DNA of 64,000 bases, taken from Mycoplasmopsis bovis PG45 (lineage in GTDB: Bacteria; Bacillota_I; Bacilli_A; Mycoplasmatales; Metamycoplasmataceae). The stretch lies in the NCBI RefSeq assembly GCF_000183385.1, contig NC_014760.1:372001-436000 (forward strand). The letters run 5' to 3'. The notes beneath the pieces are model-generated. The model saw nothing but the letters and a program-made list of their open reading frames with translations, was not told the DNA's origin and did no database searches. This document shows, piece by piece, positions 42,474 through 54,700 of this stretch; within the stretch, counting starts at the first letter, position 1; each line of letters opens with the position of its first letter. Both the position numbers and the translations under genes were made by a program.

Positions 42474-43863
42474 ATGGATAAGAAATTTAGAATTTTAGCT
42501 TCTTTATTAACTCCAATTTTAGCAACACCTGTTATTGCTGCGGCTTGTAATTCTAAAAAAGAACAAGATAAAAATAATGAAAAAAATCAAAAAAATGAAT
42601 TAATGACCCCCCCCCCAAGATCAAGGTAACCTAAATCAACAAGATAAAAATAATGAGGAAAATCAAAAAAATGAATCAATGCCCCACAAAGATCAAGGCA
42701 ACCTAAATCAACAAGATAAAAATGAGAAAACAGACAATAATCAAAATTCAGAATCTCCAGTAAATCCAAACGAAACAGGTGATGAAGAAGAAAAGAAGAA
42801 AATAGAGGAAGAAAAGAAATTAAAAGAGAAACAAGAGCAAGAAGATAAAAATAATGTTGAGAAAGTTAGAAAAATCATAGAGAAACAAAAGGATGCTTTT
42901 GGTTCATTTCACACACAAAAAGAATTTGTTGACCAAATAAATGTTTATGCAAAAGATAAGAATATAAATGGCTTAACACTTCAAAATGAAGAAGATGAAA
43001 ATAAGCCATTAAATGTGGATACTGATGGCGGCAAAAATAACAAAATAAAGTTACAGTTAGGATCGCAAAAATTTGTGGCTCAGTTAGGCATTGTGTTGGA
43101 AGACGCTGTTCGAACAAAATATTATATTGAAAATAATAAAGAAAAAATCATTACAGATCCTGATGGCAAGTTTTCAAGTCTAAAAGATAAGAATCAAAAT
43201 GTAGTTATTACTCAAATAGGTTATTCATTAAAAGACAAAAGTAGTAAACGTGAAAAAGTAATAGAAATACATAAAATGCCAAAAAATACAAAGGAAGTTC
43301 CAGAACATCTTCCTTTGAAAATTAAAAGTCTAAAACTTGCTTTTAATGAACTTAACTCGGAAGAAGTTTTAAACTTAGATAAATGAGATGTTTCTAATGT
43401 AGAATCAATGGAAACAATGTTTTTTGATGCAAAAAAATTCAATCAAGATATTTCAAAATGAAAAACTAAAAATGTAACAAATATGACAGGTTTATTTTCT
43501 GGTGCCCACAATTTTAACAAACCACTTAATTTGTGAAATGTATCTAAAGTAACTACAATGACAAATATGTTTGATGGAGCAAGTAAATTTAACCAAGATT
43601 TAAATGATTGAGATGTTTCTAAGGTAATAAATATGGAAGAAATGTTTCGAAGTGCAGAATCTTTTAATGGAAAAATAGGTGACTGAAACGTTGAGAATGT
43701 TGAGACATTAGATGATATGTTTCTTTATGCGACTAAATTTCAACAAGACTTGTCAGAATGAAAAACTAAAAAGGTAAAAAGTAAACGTTGAGATTTTATA
43801 TTCAATCATACATATGAATACAAAAGTAAAGTATTAAAAGCCTGAATGGAAAATAATAAATAA
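42474..43863 (+). CDS. BspA-like (DUF285) repeat lipoprotein, frameshifted at a poly(C) tract (phase-OFF)
   Basis: The signal peptide and lipobox (VIAAAC, Cys about residue 24) start at ATG 42474, with AAGGAG upstream. The frame runs into ten C at 42607-42616 and then stops at 42627-42629 (TAA). The rest of the gene is open in the +1 frame from the tract to TAA 43861. With nine or twelve C the two parts join into one protein of about 460 residues. The joined protein has two 24-25-codon Q/N-rich repeats, an acidic KEEE helix, a domain with KIKSLKLAFNELNSEEVL, and five repeats of the W-x-V/T-x-x-V-x-x-M-x-x-(M/L)-F-x-x-A-x-x-F type. BspA/DUF285 proteins are surface proteins often linked to adhesion. 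Confidence 0.85.
42563..42710 (+). repeat. Tandem direct repeat (76 + 72 bases) carrying the poly(C) tract
   Basis: Two imperfect copies begin ACAAGATAAAAATAATGA at 42563 and 42639, and a third partial copy begins at 42711. Copy 2 has CCCCACA where copy 1 has ten C, and copy 2 is exactly 24 codons. Copy 1 becomes an exact 25 codons with nine C, which independently supports nine as the in-frame length. Confidence 0.85.
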
Positions 43864-43888
43864 AGAGTTCCAGAAATATGTACTATAG

Positions 43889-43923
43889 AAGACAGGATTA
43901 AACAATTACCTCGTCTTTTTTTT
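43889..43923 (+). terminator. Weak terminator after the BspA-like lipoprotein gene
   Basis: AAGACAGG can pair with CCTCGTCTT (one bulge), followed by eight T. The gap 43924-44049 to the next hairpin is AT-rich with nothing else evident. Confidence 0.5.
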
Positions 43924-44049
43924 AAATAATTTTCCAAAATTTTCATCAAAAAATAAACTCTTTTTAAAGATATTTACTTTTTTTATACAAAAATATAGTA
44001 CACATTGTAAAGTTTAAAATTTTTTACTTAATTTAACACTGATGTCAAA

Positions 44050-44087
44050 AAAATAGGGAAAAACATACTAAAATTCCCTATTTTTTC
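44050..44087. terminator. Bidirectional terminator of whiA
   Basis: AAAATAGGGAA pairs with TTCCCTATTTT around a 14-16-base loop, with T-runs on both strands. The whiA stop (44078) lies within its 3' arm. Confidence 0.75.
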
Positions 44088-44899
44088 ATAACAGTTTTTT
44101 CTAATTTTTTTAATCAATGGTATATTCCACTTTTAGATATAGATTTATTTTCCTTATATGCGTATAAATCAGCAATAGACGACAAACTTTCATTAGGATT
44201 TTCTTTCATTATTTGGAACAGCTTTAATTGATCGTCATTAAACTTATTCTCTAATTCTAACTCGTACATTAAATCTATGTTTTTAATATATTTATTGCTA
44301 GCGGTTACTATCTTATTAATGTTCGAGGCATCAATATTTCTTAGTCTATTAGTATTGTTTAAAAAGTCTCTGCTAATAGTGTTGTCCATAAAATTAAAGA
44401 AAGATGAAGTTACAGAGATAGCTTTTAAAAAGTCACTTATTTTTTCATGTTTTTTAATGTAGGCTATGAATTTATTATTGTGTTTGATCTTAACGAAGTT
44501 AAAGTCATATTCATTTAATTTATTAATAATTATGTCAATAAATTCTTCATAATTAGAAGCTAGTTGTAAATGGTATGAAGAATTATTTAGGTTGCTAATT
44601 GAACCATTTCCAGCAAAAACACCTTGAAAAAATGATGATGGATAGCTAAAGTCTTCAATTAGCGAAAAGTTATCTTTGTTAATTAAAATTACTGTATTTT
44701 TGTTTTCATACTTAATACCGATTTTATTTAAACTCTTTAAAACAGTGCTTTTGGTAGATTTATCATAGATTCTAAGCTTAATAATATCATTATCAATAAT
44801 GCATTTAGAATATATATACCCTCTTAAAAATTCGCTTGCATCGTCAATATTTCTTTTCTTGCTCAAAATTTCTAGTTTAATCTCTTTTGTAAAGTTCAT
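44078..44899 (-). CDS. whiA: DNA-binding protein WhiA
   Basis: A 273-residue WhiA homologue, a protein with a LAGLIDADG-homing-endonuclease-like fold and a C-terminal helix-turn-helix. FLRGYIYSKC, SFFQGVFAGNGSISN (fold repeats) and NPNESLSSIADLYAY followed by KSISKSGIYHWLKKL (the HTH, compare PPISKSGVNHRLRKL in other WhiA) support it. In Gram-positive bacteria it affects cell division and chromosome segregation. Start ATG 44899 after AGGTG, rather than the GTG two codons earlier. The C-terminus needs a TGA Trp at 44114. Confidence 0.88.
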
Positions 44900-44937
44900 T
44901 AGCACACCTACTTTAAAAGGTTAATTTTTATAATTAT

Positions 44938-44964
44938 AAAAAAAGCAAAAGACTTTTGCTTTAA
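44938..44964 (-). terminator. Terminator of deoB
   Basis: AAGCAAAAG pairs with CTTTTGCTT around a single base or a reopened loop, followed on the minus strand by seven T. Confidence 0.8.
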
Positions 44965-44987
44965 AATACTTTTACTTTTGTTTTTTA

Positions 44988-46175
44988 TTAAACTAATTTG
45001 TCAAAAATGTCTTCACCAGTTAATGAAACAGTTTCAACACCAAAGTTACGTGCTACTATGTTTCCTGTGGTTCCCAATCCGGTAACATCATTTAAAACTC
45101 TTGGTTCTTTAAATAGTTTTGAATAAATAGTTAGAGGCAACATTTCACGTGTGTGGTTAAAGCCTGGATATGCAGGATCGTTACCGTGGTCGCTAGTCAT
45201 AATTAATAAGTCATCTTTTTTCATTACTTGAATTAGCTTGCCAAGTTTTGAGTCTAAAGTAGCCACATTTGAAGCGAAGCCATCAACATCCCTACGGTGG
45301 CCATAATGTGAGTCAAATTGCACCAAGTTTACAAAAATGAATTTATTTTCTTCATCCAATTGAGCTAATTCAATGGCCTTGTCCATTCCATCAGCATCAC
45401 CGCTAGAGTGGATTGCTCTAGAAATTCCTTGACCTACAAAGATATCATTTATTTTTCCAATAGCAATAACTTCAATTCCAGCTTCTTGTAATTTATTTAA
45501 AATCATTGGTTCAGGTGCATTTGCATAGTCATGTCTGTTAAATGTTCTAGTGTATTTGCCATCTTCACCAACAAAAGGACGAACAATAATTCTTCCAACA
45601 TTTCACTCAGGTTTTGATGAACAAATTTCTCTTGCTGCCTTACCATATCTATATAAGTTTTCTAAGCCTATTCACTCTTCATGAGCTGCTATTTGAAGCA
45701 CTGAATCATTCGAAGTATAAACAATTATGCTTCCATTTTGCTTTTGTTCTTCAGCATATTGATCAATAATTTCGGTTCCAGAGCCAGCTTTATTACAAAT
45801 GATTTTTCTATTGTCAAAAGCTTTTTCTAATTCTGTGATTAAGTCTTCTGGAAAGCCTGTTTCGGTAAATGTAGGGAACGGAACTTCGGTCTTAATTCCC
45901 ATCATTTCTCAGTGGCCTGCTAGTGTATCTTTTGCATTTGAAACTTCTTGAATTCTAGAAACATAAGCAAGCGGGCTTTTTACATGATAATTGCCTTCTA
46001 ATTGTGCGACATTACCAATACCTAATTTTTTTCATGTGTCAATGAAAAACATTGAGCTTAGTGATGCAGAATATAATGTATTAGCGCCTGCATCACCAAA
46101 TTTTTTTTGATCTTTATCTGGGCCAATGCCTAAACCATCAGTGACTATCATAAAAATTCTTTTAAATTTAGCCAT
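44988..46175 (-). CDS. deoB: Phosphopentomutase
   Basis: Interconverts (deoxy)ribose 1- and 5-phosphate in nucleoside salvage, important in mollicutes that cannot make nucleotides from scratch. 395 residues, typical. [13 protein letters not shown] (metal site and N-terminus of the alkaline-phosphatase fold), DTLAGHWEMMG (with the phosphorylated Thr), [20 protein letters not shown] (second metal site) are all present. AGGAGTAAA precedes ATG 46175. TGA Trp codons at several points. It is a single gene between whiA and the membrane protein gene. Confidence 0.97.
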
Positions 46176-46280
46176 TTTACTCCTAACTAACCTATTTTTA
46201 TGTATTGAAAGTACAATAAATTATAAACTATTGTGTTAAGTATAATTATAGACCTTTAGTTGAGATCAACTATATTTTGA

Positions 46281-46306
46281 TAAAAAATAGCCAACTGGCT
46301 ATTTAA
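46281..46306 (-). terminator. Terminator of the membrane protein gene
   Basis: AAATAGCC pairs with GGCTATTT around four bases, with TTTTTTAT on the minus strand after it. Confidence 0.85.
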
Positions 46307-46308
46307 AA

Positions 46309-47556
46309 TTATTGATTCACAATAGTTTCGTTTTCATCTATAGACACAACGTTATCATATCCAAAAGGAGCTAAAAACATTAATGATAGATAAACTAAGT
46401 AGAATTCATCAAGAATTTTGTTAACTATTAGTTCAGTTATTTCATCTTTATTTAAAGTAGGTGATTTAAATGATAAGTCTAATAATTGTGTAGGTGTTTT
46501 AAATCAAATAAATGCTTCTTGATTTTTTATAAAAATTGAAAGATCCTTAGCAAACGATTTATCTCTACGGCTGTTTTTAAGGCTTATAGAGCTATTTATT
46601 GCAATGCTGTCAAATTCATTTTTTAAATCATTAAGGTAAGATAAATTACTTATATCATTAGCCCATTTTTGCATTAATTCTGTATCTTCAGAGCTAATAT
46701 TAAGAATTGAAAACTCATCTTTAACATCTAATTTCTTAAAACTCTCTGGTGTGTAATTATTAAATTCATCAAATAAAGTTACACTGACACTTTTATTTAA
46801 ATTTAGCAATTTTGTAGCAATGCCAAAATATAGATTATGTTCTATTCTTTGAATTTTGCCTTTATAAACTTTAGCTTTTGCCTTTTTTAATCTTTTAATT
46901 TCCTTGTTACTTAAGTTATTTATTGCAAGTCACTCTTCATTTCTATATTCAATATTTTGCATTTTAATAAATTGTTTATTTGAAAGTGCTTCATACATTT
47001 CATATTTGTTATTAATAACATTAAACTTACTTAAGTTTTTGAAATTAGATGTGTTTTTAAAGAAACTTATGTGACCGAAATTGACTATTTTATTGCCATT
47101 TTCGTCATTTTCATATCTAGGTTTTAAGTTAATGTAATCAAGTAAGTGATCGGTTAGATCTCTGTTGTTAACGCTAGCAACGATATCCTTTTTTAAAAAT
47201 ATTCGCGCTCTTAATGCTATTGGATACAGAATGCATCAAGCAATTAAAAATACAAATGATAAGCTATAAAGTGATGCCAATAAAGGACGAAAATGATCAG
47301 GATTTAATAGTCATTCATTTTTACCAGTTTTAAAGATAACAACAAAAGATATTGTAATTGATGAAAGGAGCAAAATTGCGCCAATAATAAATAATGGAAT
47401 GCTTGTGTAAATTCCAACTGTTGCAAGGTTAATTTTTCTACTATTTTTCTTGTCTGAATAGTATTCATTTAACTTTGATTTAACAATTCCTTTAACAGAT
47501 GCATATTGTTGATGGTTAAATTTTTCTCTTGAAAGTATTAAATTAAAATTACTCAT
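46309..47556 (-). CDS. Uncharacterised two-helix membrane protein
   Basis: A 415-residue protein with a cytoplasmic-looking N-terminus, two close membrane helices (about residues 44-76 and 91-115) and about 290 further residues that are charged and helical (for example NKEIKRLKKAKAKVYKGKIQ). I recognise no domain. Strong AAAGGGGGAGC before ATG 47556. A divergent gap of 135 bases separates it from ligA. The topology suggests a membrane-anchored cytoplasmic domain, possibly a signalling or assembly factor, but nothing supports a specific role. Confidence 0.72.
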
Positions 47557-47691
47557 AAGCTCCCCCTTTTGTTAAATTATTTTATATACATAAGATATAA
47601 AAATTATAATTTATAAATTAATTTCATTTATTAAATACAATATTAAAATGTTATATAAAATCACTATTAATTTCACAAAGCGGGAGAATAT

Positions 47692-49656
47692 ATGGAGAGT
47701 AAGAATGCAAAAGAATTAATTAAGTCATTAGTTGATAAAATTAATCAATGAAATTATGAATACTACCAACTAAATAAACCTAGTGTTTCTGATCTAGAAT
47801 ATGATAAGGCACTATGAGAATTGGAAAAATTAGAGAAAGAGTATCCTGAATTTGTGCTTGATGATAGTCCTACATTTAAATTAGGATCATTTGCTTCTGA
47901 AAAATTCACTAAATTTATTCACAAAAAGCCAATGCTTTCTTTAGCCAAAGCCTATAGTTATGATGATATCAAAAGCTTTATAAATAATATTTCTAAGATT
48001 GTTCCCGCTGAAAGAATTAATTTCAATATTGAGCCAAAAGTTGATGGTTTAAGTATCGCTTTGCACTATAAAAAAGGCAAATTAGTAAAAGCAGTTACTA
48101 GAGGAGATGGCACCGAAGGTGAAGACGTAACTGAAAATATATATCAAATTAAGTCTATCCCAAAGCTTATTAATTATTTAAATGACCTAGAAGTGCGTGG
48201 AGAAGTATTTATTTCAAAAGATAATTTTAAAAAAATTAATGAAAGTAATAATTTTGCTAATGCTAGAAATGCAGCAAGTGGTACTCTAAGACAGTTAGAT
48301 TCAACAATTGTTGCAAAAAGAAATCTAAGTGCATTTTTATATGAAGTAGTTGAACCTGAAATGCATAATATTAATTATCAAAATGAAGCATTAGAGTTTA
48401 TGAAAAAATTAAATATCCCAACCAACCCTTTTTCTAAAGTTGTCGAGATTGAAGAATTAGAAGAAGCTATTAGTGATTTTGCGGAAATTAAAAACAAATT
48501 AGACTATGATTCAGATGGATTGGTAATTAAGTTAAATGACTTGCAAATGTGAGAAAAATTAGGTAAAACTTCAAAATTCCCTAAACATTCTATAGCATTT
48601 AAATACGATGTTGAAGTAGCTTCTAGTACCATTGTTGATATATTAACTTCAGTAGGTAGAACCGGTAAAATAACTTATATTGCAAATATCCATCCTGTTA
48701 TACTTAACCAAACCTCTGTTAGGGCTGCAACATTACATAATCATAATTTCATCAAGGACATGAACATTAATATAAATGATGAAGTTAATATAATTAAAGC
48801 TGGTGAAATAATTCCTAAAGTAATAAGTTTAAAAAATTCTAAAAATTATGTAGACTACTATAAAAAAGCTACTAACTGCCCTTCATGTAATTCCGAATTA
48901 ATTGAGTTTGAAGGCATTGTTGATCAGTTTTGCACTAACGATGAATGTCCAGAAAAAAATGTTAACAATATTTACCATTTTGCTTCTAGAAACTGTATGA
49001 ATATAGTGGGTCTTGGTCTAAGTACTGTCAAAGACTTTTATCCTAAATTTATAAAAAAAATTAAAGATATATTTAGTTTATATAAATATAAATCTGAATT
49101 AATTTTGCTTCCTAGATATGGCGAGCAAAAAGTTGATAATATTTTAAACAGTATTGAAAGTGTCAAGAATAAAGCATTTAGCAAAGTTCTCTTTGCACTA
49201 GGTATAAAGCACATTGGGCAAAGAGCCGCAAAATTAATATCAGATAATTATGTTAATTTTGCTGAAATATTAAATGATTCTGAACTATCAAAACTTAAGA
49301 GTACTAAAAATATAGGTCCAAAAATAATTGAGAGTTTGACAGAGTACATAAATAATCCATTAAACAAAGATTTACTAATTTATTTAGATTCAATTTTTAA
49401 TTATGAAGGCAAAACAAAAGCCATTAGTAACATTTTTAGTGGCTATTCTTTTGTTATAACTGGCACACTTTCAGAGCCAAGAAGCCATTTTGTTAAAATT
49501 ATTGAGGAAAATAGTGGAAGTGTTTCTGCTTCAGTATCTGGCAGAACTAGTTATGTTCTTGCTGGTTCTGAGGCTGGAAGTAAGTTAGAAAAAGCTTATA
49601 AATTAGGCGTAAAAGTAATCAATGAAGAACAGTTTTATAAACTTTTGGAGCATTAA
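47692..49656 (+). CDS. ligA: NAD-dependent DNA ligase
   Basis: Seals nicks in replication and repair using NAD. 654 residues, near the family norm. YYQLNKPSVSDLEYDKA (NMN-binding domain Ia), EPKVDGLSI (KxDG with the adenylated Lys), RGEVFISKDNF, SDGLVIKLND, a four-Cys zinc finger with NCPSCNSEL and QFCTNDECPEKN, helix-hairpin-helix repeats (HIGQRAAKLI, NIGPKIIESL) and a C-terminal BRCT domain (GYSFVITGTLSEPR) are all present. GGGAG lies before ATG 47692. Four TGA Trp codons. Confidence 0.97.
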
Positions 49657-49712
49657 TTTTTAACGGCTTAAAAATACTGGAATGGAAATGTGGAAAAATT
49701 TCCAAAAAAATT

Positions 49713-49754
49713 ACTTTTTTTAAAAAAGTTAGGGGGGGGGGGGTTATATATACT
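49713..49754 (+). promoter_or_regulatory. Putative phase-variable promoter of MIB1-MIP1-MIB2: poly(G)12 inside the spacer
   Basis: Twelve G (49732-49743) are followed by TTATA and then TATACT (49749-49754), a good -10 box. Seventeen bases upstream of it is AAGTTA (49726-49731), a poor -35. The spacer therefore consists mostly of the G tract, and slippage would change spacing. A perfect 17-base inverted repeat (49713-49729) overlaps the -35. The ligA gene ends 57 bases before this site. Confidence 0.6.
49732..49743 (+). repeat. Homopolymeric G tract (12 G)
   Basis: The only G run of this length in the window. In an AT-rich mollicute genome, long G or C tracts are nearly always contingency loci. 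It is 104 bases before the MIB1 start codon. Confidence 0.9.
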
Positions 49755-49847
49755 ATGTATATATTACTTCAACTAGATAAATCAGACATGGGAAATATAC
49801 TTGATTTTTTGTTTTTTTATTCGCTATAGTCAAACAGGAGCTAGTTT

Positions 49848-52058
49848 ATGAATCTATTTAGAAAAAAGAAAAACAGAGTAATAATTTTATCACTTGCTAC
49901 AGGCGCAGTTATTTCTGCTTCAACTGGAGCATTTGTTTATTCATCAAACTCGGATTCTAACTTATCGAAACTTCTTTTTAATAATTCAAGAGACGCAGAG
50001 CTAGCTAGTAACAAAAACAATATAAGCAAGTCAACTGATTCTATTAAAGATAATAATGTAATTGAAAATACTAAACCTATTGCACCCAAACCAGTTGAAG
50101 AAAAAGTTATCAATGTTCCTGACACTACTACTGAAAATAGTTCAGCTCCTGAAGTTAATAGAAATACAGTTACGCCAGAAAGATCAGAACCATTAATTGC
50201 TAAACCAAATGTAGTTACTAAGCAAATATCTATTCATGGTGTCATAGTTAATGCAACTATTGAAGTAGTTCCAGATAGACATATTTCTGACTATGATAAA
50301 AATAAAGGAATAAGCAACATAAATCCTTATCAAAACATAATAGTAAGCAAAGTACTTAATGTTGAAGTAACAAAGGAACTAATAGACAAGTCTGTAAGTA
50401 ACGCACTAGATGGCAAAGATGGCACAGGATTATTTGCTGGTACATTTTTCAAGACACTTGAAAATATATTCAAAAGTAGCTCTGATTTAGCTACTGCTGA
50501 AGAAGTCGTGAAACAAAATATGAGTGTATATAGAGATAACATCCATCGTTACGAAAAACTTTTAAACAGTCCAAATGTAATTAACTTTTTAACTGAAGAA
50601 GGCAAGCAAAAATATCCAACAATGAAGTTTGATAGTCCTATTCAAAGAAACATTTGGCTAATAAATCATTTAGACAAAACTAAGTTTACAAAGTTAGCTA
50701 AAGATGCAGAAGCATTTTTAAGCCAAGGTTTAGCGATTTCGGGTAGATCAGCAATTATCAATGAAGATGGTACATTAAGTTCGCTCGCTTTTGCGCCTGA
50801 TGATCAATTTAACACTGTAACTTCTAGAGTTTCTAGAGACAACCGTGAAAGAAGAGTCTTTGGTTATGATTCGCCTTATGGCCGTTCTCCTGACAGTGTT
50901 TGAGAAGGGTCATATCAAGGATGAAATAAAGAAGATGTTACAGATAAACCTGAATATAGTAGGTACAATGTAAGCAGTGCAGATGGAATTAAATTAACTA
51001 AACTTACTAGAGAAAAAACAGACAATAGTCCTGGCGCGCTTAATGAAGGTCTAGTTGTTGAGATTGATGCTTCTAATGTATCGGGCTATGGTAAGACTTT
51101 AGATCTTATAAATAAGCTTAAAAATGACAAAGTGCAAGTTACTTCTTACAGAATTAAGAATATGGGTTCTAACGATCCAAGCCAAGCATTTAAAAAGATA
51201 CTTTCAGCTCTTCCAGATAAAATTCCACAATTAGAATTATTCTTTTCAGCTGAAGCGACAAACAATAGCAGTTTAATTGCTTTAGAAAATAAGCATATAA
51301 AAGAATTATCGCTTTATACTTTAGGCAATTCATTGCTTCATAAATGATCATTTAATCCTTTAGCATTAAGAAAAACTGAGTGAATTAACACAGTTGATTA
51401 CAATGTAAGCAGAGACTTTTTACCTAATACTGCCATTCCAACTAGAATTACTTTTGACACAATTGCTTTTGACAAGGAAGACTTTAAAGATAAATCATTT
51501 GACAGAATAAATGATGGATTAAGAATGGTTTACTTTGCAAGAAATAATGAACCATTTTTCCAAGCAGGTTTAGGTCCTGGACTTAACCCTGACCATAATG
51601 AAGGCAATAATAGTTATCCAGTGGGAATTGATTTTTCTAGAATTGAAGGCATTAAATCACTTAGAAACTTAGTGTTTAATGACGTAGTTAATCCTAATAA
51701 CACGCCTAGAAAAATAAGAAGGCTTACATTATTTAATAACAAACCTTCATTTGAAATTTCTTCGGATGAATTAACTCATGCAAGCTTCGAGCACTTTGCC
51801 ACCGATGCTATGGATCGGTTCTCTAAGCCAAAAATTATGTTTAGTAATGGAGATGTAACAGATTCAATTAGAATATCTGATTCAAACACTTTAGATTCAA
51901 AAGCTATATGAAACTTATCTAAGTTTTTTGAATATAATGAAAAACTTAAGTCAACAAAAAGCATTAAAGTTCCTGAAAATGCGAGCGCACTAAAAGAACA
52001 ATTAACTAAGTTAGGCTACAGGGTTGAAAGTAGTGATGGCAATATTACATACACATAG
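49848..52058 (+). CDS. Immunoglobulin-binding protein MIB (copy 1; 'putative immunoglobulin-blocking virulence protein')
   Basis: Membrane-anchored protein of 736 residues that captures host antibody. A basic start (RKKKNR) and an uncleaved membrane helix (about 12-32) come first, then a Ser/Asn/Pro-rich linker (about 35-115). The binding domain follows, with the leucine-rich-repeat-like stretch TSYRIKNMG...QLELFFSA...ELSLYTLGNS (about 432-500), which is almost identical in all three copies here, and the end SKPKIMFSNG...NITYT. Known work (mycoplasma MIB-MIP, related to Protein M) shows that MIB binds Fab and hands it to MIP. AGGAGCTAGTTT precedes the ATG. MIP1 follows after 32 bases. Confidence 0.88.
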
Positions 52059-52090
52059 AATTTACTTTTTTGAAAAAAGGAAATTAATTT

Positions 52091-54700
52091 ATGAGAATAA
52101 CTAAAAAACTTTTATTAATTAGTTCTTCAGCTTCGCTTTTTTCATCATTATTAATTGCTGCTAAATGTAATAATGATTCATCAAAAAATAAAAGCAATGA
52201 TGATAAGAAAATAGGCTTACTTAGTGATGATCAATTTGAAAAATTGATTAATAACACAAATAATTTAAACGATATTGCACAATTAACTTTTAGTTCAAAT
52301 TTTGGCCAAAGCAAATCCTTAGACAAAACATTACCAACTGAAATTGAAGAAAACCCCGGGAATTTAAAAATTAGTGTTAATAATAAGTATTCAGACAGCA
52401 TTACTGTAACTGTTAATGGTGCCAAGACTGATAAAGATGCTAGCAGAAACATTTCAAATATTAAAGGTGAAGTTAGTGTTTATGTAGGTTTTAAAAACAA
52501 AAGCACTGGTAAGGAAATATACAAAAACTTTATTCTTAAAGGTTTAGCGAGAAACCCTGTAGGGGCTGATCATAACGGTAGATTATCAGGTGATCCACTT
52601 GCAGCTATTGGTGGCCAACAAGGATATCTTGATTATCATAAAAAGACTCAAACTGAAAGATTTGAAAAAGATAATAATGAGTATGTAAATCGACTTAAAG
52701 GAATGTTAAGTCGTGATGGTGGTAAAGAGGTTGATTTTAAAACTTTTAGGGGCATAAAAACCACTGAAGAACAAATCAAAAAGTTCAATGAAACAGCTAA
52801 ATTGGTAAATTTTGATTCTTATGAAAATGCTGCTTTAAAAGGTTTTACTATTCCTGTTTATGAAAATGGATCAACTAGCAATCCTAAACTAAAAGTGTAT
52901 GATGCTCCTGAAGTGCCAAAAGGCCCATCACCTATTGATACAATTGGTAGAAACATTTATAGATCAAATGGTTTAGCTAGAACTCTTTTAAATGAAACAT
53001 ATAAAACTATTGCCGAACAAACCTTCCAGGTTTCATTTACAACTTTAAAAGATTTTGAAGATGAAATTAAAGAAGCTGAAAAACTTAAAGAAGATTCAAA
53101 AAAATGGACTACTGAACAATTCCAGCAATTTACTTTTAAAGACAGGGCAGCATTAAAAGCTAATTATGAAACCAACTTATATAAGCTAGAACTTGAAATA
53201 AAAAGTCAATCTCCAGAAGCATTAAGAGGATTAGAACAAAGTTTTGCTGAAAGAAAGAAGAAACTCAAGGAAAATTATGAAGCTGAAGACGCAAGATTGG
53301 AAAAATTAGACAGTAGTGAATTAGCGAAAGAAATGGACAAAAGAATTGCTGAATACAATAAACTAAAAGAAGAAAAAAGAACTTATTCATCAGTTTCTGG
53401 AACTATGTGAATTATGGACTTTATGCTTCCTGAAAATAGTGGTAAAGGAGCAACTAAATTCTATTTCGGCACTAACTCACACGTTGCCAAAGGTTTAACC
53501 AATAAAACAACTAAGTTTTCTGTTTCGCGATTAAATGAAAATGTTGGCGTTGGATCTCACTTTAGATTGAATGATTTAGATGACAGATTCACTAGATTCT
53601 CTTTTGATAATGTTGAAAAAGATGCAATAAATGTTATATTCCAGGCTACTGACTTTTTAGATAGTAAGCCATCTGACTTCTTAGAGAGTTCACAAAAAGC
53701 TAAATTTGGCGATGTTGAAGAATTTATGGATTTTGCAGTTATTGAAATTGATTTTGAGAAAATCTTAGAAAATAAGACAAAAAACTTCAGCGCAATATCA
53801 AATAATAAAAATCATAGTTCTAATTATTTAAACAAGAGCACTGAAGACATTGTTAAATTAATAACAAATAATTATGAAAGTAAAAAAGATAAACACATTA
53901 AATTCAGGTCTGAATCATATCTTAAAGACTATAGCAAAATTGATAGACCAATAATTCTTGATACTAAGAAAAAAGAAGAGGTTAAGAAATTTAATGATTT
54001 AGATAGTTTGTATATTTTAGGTTATCCTTCAGCAACTGGTGACTATTTCCTAGAAAACTATATCGATGAAGATCAACAAAAAGTTGTTAAAACAAACTTT
54101 TCAATGTGAATTAATGCTGATGAAAAATACTATAAAAATGTATCAACACAGGAAGGCGCTCCTTCAAATCATCCAAAAGAAAACTTGGAAAGAGGTGAGT
54201 TTTTATCTTATGAAATAGGTTATCGTTCATTCATTGATAAACCTGGTTTAACTGATGGATTTTTAGCAGCAAGCAGAACTGGTGATGAATTGTATACAAT
54301 CAACGGTAAAAAATACTTCAACTATGGTTTACATATAATGCCTAGATCCTATGTTCCTTATGGTGGTGCATCTGGTTCTAGTGTAAGAAACAAAAATAAT
54401 GAATTAATAGCTGTTTTCCATACCGCTAACAATTCAGCTAAAACTGGTTTAGCTGCTACATTTAGATCATATGGTTATGATTACAAAGGCTTATTTGGAG
54501 ACTATAAACTTCCAGCTTATGACTTAATTTATGGCGGTGCATCCGGCCAAAAAAATTCTTACAGAGATGCTTTATATAATAAGTATCCTAAAAATGGAAA
54601 ACAATATAAAACAAACCTATTCAAAAACGGTTTTGGTATGGAGCACATACCATCACAATTTAAGTTTAATGAAACAAGCTCAACCACAGTAGCTAAATAA
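52091..54700 (+). CDS. Immunoglobulin-specific serine protease MIP (copy 1)
   Basis: Lipoprotein protease of 869 residues that cleaves the heavy chain of antibody held by MIB. The signal peptide ends IAAKC (lipobox, Cys 26). The N-terminal third is a MIB/antibody docking region (DDQFEKLINNTNNLNDI and beyond), then a coiled-coil Lys/Glu arm (about 320-430). The trypsin-fold core follows with candidate triad His464 (NSHVAKG), Asp547 (DFAVIEID) and Ser761 (YGGASGSS). All are intact. Two in-frame TGA codons are read as Trp. MIB2 follows after 75 bases and has no MIP of its own. Confidence 0.9.

Noticed and set aside
42607..42616. Poly(C) run read as a sequencing error
   Set aside because: Possible, since homopolymers are error-prone, but contingency tracts at this place in lipoprotein genes are common and either reading keeps the switch idea. 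It needs deep sequencing.
42587..42769. Minus-strand frame with repeated YLVDLG over the tandem repeat
   Set aside because: The repeat arises from the DNA repeat of the lipoprotein gene; no ribosome binding site or continuation.
42875..43117. Minus-strand frame over the BspA-like gene
   Set aside because: Antisense shadow; the plus strand shows clear DUF285 repeats.
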